Assembly (NCBI GenBank): GCA_963971225.1
Contig: OZ020267.1
Coordinates: forward strand, 65,376,577 to 65,440,576
Reading direction: 5' to 3'
Source: Melieria omissa
Taxonomy: Eukaryota; Arthropoda; Insecta; Diptera; Ulidiidae
Length of the DNA stretch: 64,000 bases
The notes beneath the pieces are model-generated. The model was not told where the DNA came from, searched no databases, and saw nothing but the letters and a program-made list of their open reading frames with translations. Shown one piece after another: positions 34,955 through 46,900 of the stretch (position 1 is the first letter of the stretch; each line of letters opens with the position of its first letter). The translations under genes were made by a program, and so were the position numbers.

Positions 34955-37900
34955 GTGAGTGAAGTTTTCATTGATCGAATTCAAAGCGTGTGTGTTGAGC
35001 TAATATTTTGTAGAGCGTGGAATTGTGTTGGAGAAGGCCATTCAAATTTCAAATACCTGAAGTTTTGGTGAATTCCAAAAAAATATATTTTACAAAAGTA
35101 AAAGAAATAATCATCAAAGTCATCATCAAGTCATTTTATAAAATAAATGTCGCTATAAATGAGAACAAATACCAAAGAACTTGAAGTTTGTTGGAATTTT
35201 TGCTTTAAAAATCAAATTGTTTAAGCTTGAGTCCATAACAAAATTAAATATTTTCTCAGGTGAAATTCCTGCCAAGGAAAAAGTACCAAGAAAGTTTTCT
35301 TACAAGTAAATTTTTAGGACAAACCGAAACAACTGCTCCAACCACTTGTTGTTCCAACTTTTGCAAATTACTTGGCGAAAAAGTGATTCAGCAGATTCTA
35401 GTCAAGACTGTTTTTTTTTTCTTGTTCACTCCTCTCTGGAGCATAGGGCCTCCACAAGACAGCCTTGTGTTGTTTACAAGTATTTTTTTAAAATCATTAT
35501 TGTTAATATGAATTCGGTTGTTTGCACATTAGATCTTTTACCATCAAAAGGTTCAGAATTATATGAGCCTTGTAGATTTTCTGTGGATGTTACAATGGTT
35601 TTTTTACTCATAGACTTTTCTATTCAGTCTATTATGGTTTCATTGTAAATCCTTACCTTTAAATCTCTCTCTACACATTGTTGGTACTTTAATAGATTCT
35701 ACACAGTAAAAATATTTTCTCTTTGTATGGCTATTACAAAGTACACTCAATTCATTGGTAATCTGAACATTGTTGATGTTACAATCGATTTTTGACAGTC
35801 TAGGTTTCGACTTTTACATAGCTATTGTTAAGTCTACTCTAATCTTTTGATAAATCTTTTGGTAAACATTGGAAACCTGGGATTCCTTACTGCCTAAACC
35901 GGCTATTTGAGCGGCTTGTTGGTTAGTTTTAGCGGAAATGAGAAACCCACTATGAGAAATCCTGCAAAACATTACCTTGTAGAAATGTTAGTCAAAAATT
36001 TTCAACACTAATGAGCTCCAACTGAAATCACATCCAATTGGTTTTCTTCAGAAAGATATGACGATGAAGAATTAAATGAAATCAACATCAAAAAACTAAC
36101 CTACATCAGATTAATGTAGAATTAAGCAGTTTTTAAGTAACCAAAAAACCCTAAATTTAGTTGAATTAATGAATTTTAGGATCCTGATAGAAGCATAGAT
36201 AATATAGTAGGTCCTGTATGTCTGGTCCAGTGTGTTCAGTACTCTGACTTCAGTACTCTGACTGACTGTTGCAGACAGTCAGTAGCAGACTTCTTTGGTG
36301 GATTGCTGAACTTTTTTTTGTGAAACCATGAGTCCGTCATAGTCCAAGCCGTCTGTATTTGTTGTGCAATTGTGTAAAACTTTACCCAGTTTATGACGAT
36401 TGAACTCCTTTTGGTAATATAATGGATCCTAGACGCCTAAGATGGCTTAGATTTTTGAACTGTATTAGTAGCACAATGGACTGTTTCTTCTGCCACTGTC
36501 AACTAATATTTGTTTCAAATCCACTATGAGCGACTTTATAAATGAATGGAAAGAATTTACAATTTCATGTCGATGTCACAGGACTTGTTAGGTTTCCAAA
36601 GGCAAAAATTTTACGTTTAAAAGTTTTCCATTTTCCATTAAGAAGAGTTTTTTAAATTTAATTTTGTTTCTGATTTCAACGCATCACTCTTTGATCTACA
36701 GTTAAAAGCTCTTACTACTTAGCGTCAAATAAGGAAATTCTTATATACTAAACACTACAAAAAATCATATGAAGAAACCATCTGATATCTGATAAATTGC
36801 CTAGCAATAGCAATTCACTTTCCTTCGCGTCCGCTACTTGTCCGGTCTGCTATTTTAATTTAGAATGGTGCATCCCTTGATGCAGTCATTTGATTCCAAT
36901 TAAAAGACTGCAAAAACCTGGTACGTGCATGGTACCGTTATGTGATTATCTAATAGAAAACCTCAGCCAATGCAACGATGCCCCATCGAAGACGAGTGAC
37001 AGTGCAAAATTTCTCGGAACTGAGGTGCAATGCGGCAGCGCGTAAATAGCATGAAATCATTTTGAAGTTCGCCTAAACTTTGGAATCGACAAGTGAAAAA
37101 AATAAAACTGTAAATTGACGCTCACGTGGACAATTTGTGCCAGTGCCAGCCGTTCGCAAAATACAATCATTTTTAAGCAAAAACAAAACTAAAATAAACG
37201 AAAAATGCTTGAAAGGAAAACATTCGATGAGCAGTGCGTAAAACGTTTAGCAAAAAATAAATAATAAAACCATTTATAAAAATTGAACGTAAACGAAGTG
37301 GCGGAAAGGCTGCGCCAGCGACAGTGTAAGTGTGGCCCCCACTGTGTCGTCCGGTACGTACATACGACGAGTGAGTGGCACGTGCTTTTTTTCAATATTT
37401 CAGCGTAATTTGATTTTCGTATGACAGACCGGCCACCTCAGCCAGCGTACAGCGATCGGCGATCGGCTCAACTTGCACTTTCTGTGCGCCCCCCCGGCTG
37501 CTTGTTCGCTGCGCCGATGACTAATGCCGCAGTTCAGTGCGATTCAATTAAATTCAAATCATAGTCATTGTTATTGTAGCATTTGTCAAAATAAGCAACA
37601 CGCAATGTCCCACAACACTGCTCCCACTCCCACAACCCCACACTGCTCCGCTCCGTACAGCCGGCTGCAGAAGCTTCTTGGCGCTTTCGCATTGCAGCAT
37701 AACCAAACGCCGTGCTCCGTATCGCATTTCCATAAGACTATAACAACAATACAAAACGCAGAACAAAACGAGGAAACGGCCAATGGAAGTGTGAACAAAT
37801 ATAAAGTGAAAACATGCATCATTTTCTACACAAACATGCAAACTCAGGTGTTTTCTGTGTTGCGGCCGGCCATTGCAGCCGCCGATGCCGACGTCGACGC

Positions 37901-40900
37901 CAACAGCGCCACAGCCAGCAGTGTGCCTTGTCATCGCATCAGCAGCGGCCTGAAAAATATGCTTTTATTGTTATTGCTCTTGTTGGTGTTGTTGTTGTTG
38001 TTGGTGTTGTTGTACTGTGGGCTGGCATTGCAGCCCAAATAGTGCGCATACATTTGTCGCCAATTCCAGCCAAGTACAGTTAAGAGTCGCATTAACGCGA
38101 AACACTCATCGCGAAGCGTTCGTGTGTTTCCTTTTGTTTCGCTGCAACTGCATAAAACAACAACAAAAACTTCATTATAATATTTGAAAATTTTACGCTG
38201 ATTTCATTTGTATTTGTTGTGTTGGGCAGTTTGCCTCTCTTACCTTCAAGCTTCATTTGGCCGCCTTCTATTACACACTCGCACACACACACACACATGT
38301 AAGCACAGACGCACATTTGCCGTTGCTACTCACTGTGGTCACTTTTATTGAGCCCCGGTAGCGCGCTTTTTATTTCGGCTTGAGAGTGGGCGTAATAATA
38401 CAAATAAAAAAAGCAAACCATTTTCAAAAGCAGCAAACTGCAGATTATGAAAAGTTTATGTCTCATGCGGCCGCTGCACGGTGTGTGTGCGCCTCGGTGC
38501 GGTGTGGGGTGCGGCGAATCTCGGGCTGGAAAATGATGCCGCCAAGTGTTGCAACTTTATACTTGCACTTTTTGAGTCTTGCTTGCCCACGAAAAGACAC
38601 ACGGAGACACAGTTACGTTGTACAGTATTGAAATACAAATGCAAAGATTTAGTTATAAAAATTTAGAATGAATGACACAATTTTGATGACACCACGTTTT
38701 ACTTGATTTCACATTCGACTCAAGTGGTGAGGGAAATGTTTGAAGAAAGTGACAAGAATTGTTTTCAGACAGATATGATAGGATTATACTTTTCAACGGA
38801 TCCGAGAGACCTATTTCAATGTCATGTGAACTAAACGCGAAAGGACAGTCAAACTTATTTGAAAAGAGGCAATGCAAATCAATTGAAAACATTGATGCCA
38901 TTAAAGTGAAAAAAATGGTAGCGGCCTCATGACTCAGTGGAGCCATCGAAACTACATTACTTCAACACCAAACATTTATATTTTCTTTATGGTAAGTGAC
39001 TGTTAACTAGGGTTTAGCAATGGTATCCGTAAATAATTTTTCTCCTTTTTTTTTTATTAAACATAAAACGACTTAAGTGTCCCAATTTTTGGTCTCCACT
39101 CCTATCTACATGAGGGTCTCTCTTTGTACATTGGGGGCATTGAATAGCAAAGTTTCATAACAACTCATTATTTTCAAACTGCGTGACATTCTCATTTATT
39201 ATCTCTTTAACAAAGTAACTAAGTTTTCACAAGAACTGTACAATTTATTAAAAATTTATTAAGAAACTGAGACCAAAATTGTAGAACTATGGGCTTTATT
39301 TATCAGTGCGTCACTCTACTTAGGCCTGAGATCGGCTGAAGTATTTTCATTATTTATCCACACTTGAGACTGACTGCCTCATTTGTTTCAAGTTTACATT
39401 CTTCTACCTGCTCTCAAAACAACGCTTTAGTTCCCTGTGAAAAGGTCCTTTTTTGTGCATGTCTAAACATGTTTTACCTTCAAGAAACAATTTCTTTATT
39501 AGTTGCTTTCTTATTTCTAGTTTGTGTGTTTTCATAATCGGTGCCCAGAAGTTGTTTACTGGATTCCATCTATGACCTTCCAAAGCAGATTATGTACGCC
39601 TTTTCTTCCGTTTTAAACAAATGTGACCTCAAAGTCCACTTTCTATATATTTTAAATTAATTTCCATTCTTTTCCTTTCACTTCAATTTTTGCAGTTTTT
39701 TTCTGTCTTAATTGTATCTGAAATATCTGAATCACTATGACTTTATCGTTTTTATTTATCTTTTAAATTATTTATCTCAATTGCTATGACTTTTTATTTT
39801 GAATTTCTTTTCACTCGTTTGCTTTGCCATTTGGTTGGCAAAATTTGAGTTCTTCCTTAACCTAACCTAACCCTTTCCGACATGAAAATAAACCCTGTCT
39901 TCATACGTATGGGCTGTAGTCCAATATATTGGACATTGTGACTGAAAGGGTTAAAATATTCTCTAAAACAATTTTCTTCTTTAACACTAGAAAGACCATT
40001 GCGGTCATTTTGACGGTTTTTGATTTTAAATATCTGTATTTTCTTTAGTATTTCCATCAACTTTTGCTTTGATGATTTTTATTTTTTCCTTATCGGATTC
40101 TACAATTAGTTCTACAGTTAGGGTTCTACAATTACAATTAGCCAAATTCGATGTGTACTTTTCGAAATATCAGCGGATATAATATGTAGTCTTTGTAGTT
40201 ATGGAAAACTTGCGGTCTTTCTAGTGTTAATTACATTTGCTGTTCTCACAAGCCAACCTTTCACCGGCTTACTTCAGCTTTAGTCCCCTTAAGGGTGGTT
40301 GTGGTTATATATATCTGATATATATGTATCACATATGCCCGAAAATGTCATTTGCCCCTCACACAAACTCTGCAGGTCGTTTCTGCTTATTTGCTTTGTT
40401 GACTCGTGAATTTCGCCCGCTTCCATTGTGCACCAAGTTCAGGTGTGCGAATCAACAGTTTTCAGTGTTTCAATTAATGTCACCAGTGCAACCGTCAAGT
40501 TTGTTAACATATTTGTTAACATTAAATACTACCAAATAAGCGTTGATATGCTGGTATTACAACAACAACAACAAATTAAGTGTGCCTACCGCAGCATGTC
40601 CGCGCACACGTGCCACACGGCAGACAGCGCCGAAGTGTGACCAAATGTTTTCAGCCTGAGGTCCAAACAGTATTCGGTGTTCCTTGTGTGAGCAGTCACT
40701 CCTCAGTAATGTTCGTTGCAATAATTTTAATAATAACTAAATTCAAAAATTTAGTTAAAATTCGATTTTTTTCATATTTACATTTCTTAGCCATTTAGCA
40801 GTCGTTGGCCAGTGTAAGAATTTTCCCCAATGACGCACTGTCGTTCCTGTTATTTGTACGCTGCAATTTGGGTTATGTGGCGCGTTCGGCAGCTCATTTG

Positions 40901-43900
40901 CCATGCGGGAAATTTGAGACTTTGACGACAACTAATGACATGACCGGCAAGCGTCACCAGTTAGTTGCCAATACCACAGCAGGCGACAACCAACACGGCC
41001 GGCTTAATTTATACCAGTCAACACAACTACACACACATACAAACATACTTGTGAAATAGTTTATTTTATTTTTTATATTTTGTGTATTTTATTTATTTTT
41101 TATGTATTGTTGTTGTGCACCCGCACTGCCGTTATTACCGCTAGCGGTAATTCACACTTTTTGTAGTTTCGTTAACTTGTTGCTTCTTGTTGCTTTAAAT
41201 ACTCGGTTCATGTGTGTATGTAGGTACTCGAATATTTACAAAAAGTGTTGTATTGTTTGTATGTATTTAGTGTTGTTGCTACTTTTTGTAATTTTAATTG
41301 AAAACGTGTTTTGCATAATGAATAATTTTTGGGTGCTAAGTGCAGTTTTTTTTACATTTAGACTGAAAAAATGTACTTAATTATGCACAGCAAGGAGGCA
41401 ATTTCAATTACTATTTGTGAAGGCTTAAAGTATTTCGATCTAAACCTTAACTGCTGAGAAAGTTCAGCACATGATTGGGTTCTATTCGGTTGGCTATTTG
41501 AGGCTTTGAAATTGTCTTTTTGTAAAGATTGATAGTACTTTGAGCAGCAAAATGATATAATGGGGGCGTGTTGACCACTTCTAGACAGATGTGGCACTAC
41601 ATCTCATGTTATAGCGTTATGTCCCTGCCGGCAACTCAATTAACTTTTAACGCACTTTAATCTAACGAATTCTCAACTAGTTGTGGTTGATAGTTGGATT
41701 ATTTTCAATGGAGCCAACTGACTATTTTAACATGGCGATGGCCTAGGCAGTAGTCAATTGTCCGACTCTGCATGACTTTTCAACTAACTTAAAGTTAGTT
41801 ATTTAAAAGTTAGTTCAAAGTTATCTAATTTGTGGTTAGCTATAAACTAATTACATTTCAGTTAGCTTCAAGTTGACTTTATTTAAATCAGCTATAACTC
41901 AACTATTAGTTAATACGTCTTTATCCATAAAAATGGATATTTCTATGATTGTTTTGTAAATTTAAAATTTTTGTATTTCCTTTTTTATTTGAAAAATGTT
42001 TAAATACCTAACAACTCTTGAAAACACTTGCGAGATGGCCTATTTTTAAAATACCAATCACCGATTTTTTCTTTTAATGCATTTTTTGTTGGACAATTTT
42101 TTCGGAACAATTTTCTTGGACACAAATATTTTCAATATAAATTCCGTTTTGGCTCTGCACATTAGCAGAGGAACAGGTGGCTTCTGATTTACCAACATTA
42201 CATGAATTTAATTTATTTGAATACGAATCCATTTCCTTTTCCAAAAGCCTTCTTAACTTTCTTTTGCTTGCACCTCTCATTTTGGCTTAGCTTAAATAAT
42301 GAAAATTAAAGCAATCACTTGAAATCTATATATATAAAAATCAAATAAATTTCGTATGTGTTCTATAGACTCCCAAACCACCAGACCTATTTTAATAAAA
42401 TATTACGTGTGTGTTTACGGGCACCGTGTGGAAGGTTCTTAGCATAGGGGGCGTGGCATTATTCAAGGGGGCGTGGCACCGCCCATACAACTCAATTCTT
42501 TAATATTGAATATCTTCAGAATTATAAGTCGTATAGCATTGAAATTTGGTACAGTGTCATGGCGTAAACATGTTGTTCGACCGGTAAAATTTAATGGGCG
42601 TTGGACAAGGGGCGTGGCACTTTTTAAATTCCGGTGTAACTTTCGAACTTTCGAAGCGTTCACATCAGTGAAACTCGGTACAAACTAACGATTTGGTCGT
42701 GTCCTTCGACAGGGAGAATAGGGTGGGTTTTTGACAAGGGGGCGTGGCACCGCCCATACAAGCCAACTTTTTAATACGGAATATCTTCGGAATCATAAGT
42801 CGTATAGCATTGAAATTTGGAACAGTGTCATGGCGTAAACATGTTGTTCGACCGGTAAAATTTAATGGGCGTTGGACAAGGGGCGTGGCACTTTTTAAAT
42901 TCCGGTGTAACTTTCGAACTTTCGAAGCGTTCACATCAGTGAAACTCGGTACAAACTAACGATTTGGTCGTGTCCTTCGACAGGGAGAATAGGGTGGGTT
43001 TTTGACAAGGGGGCGTGGCACCGCCCATACAAGCCAACTTTTTAATACGGAATATCTTCGGAATTATAAGTCGTATAGCATTGAAATTTGGTACAGTGTC
43101 ATGGCGTAAACATGTTGTTCGACCGGTAAAATTTAATGGGCGTTGGACAAGGGGCGTGGCACTTTTTAAATTCCGGTGTAACTTTCGAACTATAGCGTTC
43201 ACATCAGTGAAACTCGGTACAAACTAACGATTTGGTCGTGTCCTTCGACAGGGAGAATAGGGTGGGTTTTTGACAAGGGGGCGTGGCACCGCCCATACAA
43301 GCCAACTTTTTAATACGGAATATCTTCGGAATCATAAGTCGTATAGCATTGAAATTTGGAACAGTGTCATGGCGTAAACGTGTCTTTCCACAAATAAAAT
43401 TAAATGGGCTTTGGAAAGGGGCGTGGCACTTTTTAAATTCCGGTGTAGCTTTTGAACTATAGCATTCACATCAATGACACTCGGTGTAAACTTATTATTT
43501 AGTCGTGTCCTTCGGTAGGGGGAATAGGGTGTATTTTGGACAAGGAGGCGTGGCACCGCCCATACAACCCAACTTTTTGATATGGAATATCTTCGGAATT
43601 ATAAGTCGCTCAGCATTGAAATTTGGAACAGTGTCATGGCATAAACGTGTCTTTCCACAAATAAAATTTAATGGGTTTTGGAAAGGGGCGTGGCACTTTT
43701 TAAATTCCGGTGTAGCTTTTGAACTATAGCATTCACATGAATGACACTCGGTATAAACTTATTATTTAGTCGTGTCCTTTGGCAGGGTGAATAGGGTGGA
43801 TTTTGGACAAGGGGGCGGGGCACCACTCATGCAACTCAAATTTTTAATATGAAATAATTTCGGAATTATAAGTCATACAACACTAAAATTTAGTACCCTG

Positions 43901-46900
43901 TCGTCTCATACATGAGTCATTCTAATGATTTGATGGGCGTCAGACAAGGGGCGTGGCACATTGTTTGTGACCCAAATATTTTGCTGAACTTTGAGTGGCA
44001 CAGCAATGAAACTAAGTACGAACCTACCATTTTCCCTTCCGAAAGACGGGATGGTGCGGGTATTGAACAAGGGGGCTTGGAACCGCCCATATAACTTAAA
44101 TCTATATATATATACAAGAAAGTGACTGTATGTGAGTTACGGCATCACACACAAACGGACCGTTTGGGCGAGACGAAGTTTGCCGGGTCAGCTAGTAATT
44201 ATATAAAATTGTTTACAAATCACGTTTTTTAATTTAGTTTTACACTTAGATTTCAATTAATTTTATTTCGCTGGACTGCGACCGCACGCACGAGGCTAAA
44301 GCACTGATTATGATTTCATAATGCACGAAAGAAAATGACAAATATGTTAAATAAAATTCCAAAGAGCAAAAAAACAAACAACAATTAACTGTTTTTTTTA
44401 ATTTCTATGCCACAGACGCACGCATTAAATTTGGGTGGGTTCTGCATTACTTTGCAGTTAGCTTATAGTTAGTGACATAAAATCGCATAAGAACAAATAG
44501 CAATTAACTGTTCTTTAAAATATGCCAAAAAGCAAAAGTTGCATTGTTTTTTGGGAAGTTCTGCATTACTTTGTAGTTAGCTTATAGTTAGGTCATGAAA
44601 GTTAACTAGAAGTGAGTTATTTTTGTAGTCGACTACCGAGTTGCTTGCAGGGGTGTTACAACAGCAGTGTTCCGAAAAAAATCGGAAATAACTGAAGAGT
44701 TCATTTCGCTTGGATTGTTGTGGTTCAGCAGTTTGGTGCGTTGGATTGAGTGTTTTAATTGTGATTTTGAAGAACAATTTTTACAACAAGCTTGTAACTC
44801 TTTTGGCATCTCCCCTCTCAGCAGGAATTGGCAATCCATTGAAAAAAAAATAATTATCTTTGAAAAGGTTCCAGCTTGTCATTCAAAATCAGGCCGCAGG
44901 TTGCTTCCATAGGTCTAAAAAGTCAGAAATACACCATCCGGCAATCAGCTGGCTGCAACATAGAACTTAGTCTTATAGTCTTGACTCTCGTCTCGACTCT
45001 CTTGAAACTCGTCGTTCAATTTATATATCCATAAATATGTGTGATTTGCTAACCCTAATGTGCCGTTATTTTTCTTTCGAAGTTTGCAAAAAAACGATTT
45101 AACCCTTTCGGGATTACTGGGATATTACGTACCACCAAGTTTTTACGCCCTTCAAAACAATTATTCAGATATTTTGACCTATGCAAAATATTTACTACAA
45201 TTTTATGTCCCCGGATAAAAGAATGATTTCAGAATTTGAAAATATACAACGTACATATAATTCAGGGCCGTAGCTAGGGGGGGGTTAGGGGGGTTCTGAC
45301 CCCCCGAAATGTTAGAACATTGCTTTAATTTATAATATTCTAAACTAGTTACTAATCACACCATGCATGGCTACGTTTACATTGAGCCCAAGTGCCTAAT
45401 TAAGTTAAATTAGTAATTTAATTTAGCTTGGAAGCTTATTTTCAGTCAGCTGTCGGGTTTTGATTTGAGTAATCCCCCCCGAATAAAAGGCCTGATATAA
45501 TTCATAGTATGGGAACATTTCTACCAAGAGTATTTTGGCTTTCAAAAAAAGCTCTGCCCCGAAAGGGTTAATGTTAAACATAATTGAAACATTATATTTT
45601 TTGAATGCATGCTAAATGTGACCATATGATTAGGCGCTACCGGGTTCAGGTCTAAGAGATAACTAGTTCATTTGGGACTTTTCAGAAATGCCTTTCGTTG
45701 CCTTCCTCAGTCCATTCTACTTTCAAAGATGTTCGTTCCATGGGTCTTTAGCTTCCTTTAGCTCAATTCAGTTGATAGAGTAGCTCTAAGATCAATGAAT
45801 GGTCTCGGTTCTATGAATGCTGTGGAGCAAAACCCTACTGAGTCTTTTGGTTAAGTTGCTTCAAATAGTTGTGAAGAAAAAGACCATGGACTTCATTAAG
45901 TCGTCACTACACAATTTGTTAAACCAAAATTGGACAGAGTGGTTCCGAAAGAATCTATTCATATTTTGAAGACTCAGGTATGATTAAGCTCAGTCAGATT
46001 GTAGTAGAAGAATGAGCTTAGAACTGCTGGTATCATGCTGCGTTTCTATGTCCTCTCTGATCGCTGGTCCATTTGTTACAGTTACTAGTTTTTATTTCCA
46101 GAAGTTATTATCCATGGTCTTCCGTTTTATTTTTAGGCACTGCCACCAATACTTTGTTGAGTGCATAAACATTTTATGTAGTTAAAGGTTCTATTAGTAT
46201 TTTTCCTTCAATAGAATTGCCTTCCTGTTGACCTTTAGTAGCTGCCTCGACGACTGCATTCACTGCATTTATGTCCTCCAACGACAACGATTGCATAACA
46301 TTGACGTTTTATGGCTTTCGAAATTAAGTCACCATGTCAACTGTTTGTGTTACTGTTGGCTGCTATGTGCAAATGAGCTTTAAACTAGAGTTGCCGCATG
46401 ACGAAAAATAGTCTATTGTTAAGGTTAACTATTGTTAAATGGTGTTTGATTTGTTGTAGGTATAAAAAATGAGGCCTAGAAGTTCTATATGAGAATTAGC
46501 GAAAAATATGCAGGGAAATGCTTAGCTCGGTCGTCTGTCTGTTCAACAGTTTATCTGTCTGACTTTCTATTCGTCTGTCTGTCCATCAGTCCCCCTGTCT
46601 GTCTTTTCATTCGTTTGTCTGACTTTCTATTCGTCTGTCTGTCCATTAGTCCCCCTGTCTGTCTTTTCATTCGTCTGACTGTCTTTCCATTCGTCTGTCT
46701 ATCCATCAGTCCGTCTGTTTGTTCGTCTGCTTGTCCGCCTGTCTGTCTACTGTGCATGAGTAAGCTTTAAAAACAAAAGTAACATATGAGCAATAAAAGT
46801 ACAAATGAAATAAAACACAAAGTAAACAAATACAACAACATCATAAAGAAACTACACGGCACGGGGGGGGAGGCGAATGCAGTAACACAAGCCGCATGTA

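Noticed and set aside
37524..38042. 172-codon frame ending in a Leu-rich, membrane-like stretch
   Set aside because: The hydrophobic run is (TTG)n/(GTT)n microsatellite. No splice or homology support; also overlaps equally open antisense frames.
42466..44090. CRISPR-like array
   Set aside because: Whole units are repeated with no unique spacers, unit length 260-271 bp, and the genome is eukaryotic.
42463..44117. Repeated small frames of about 70-90 codons on both strands
   Set aside because: Near-identical copies arising from the 270-bp tandem units of the Helitron-like element.
46489..46770. 93-codon Cys/Ser/Leu frame
   Set aside because: Translation of the 60-bp pyrimidine minisatellite, open on both strands.
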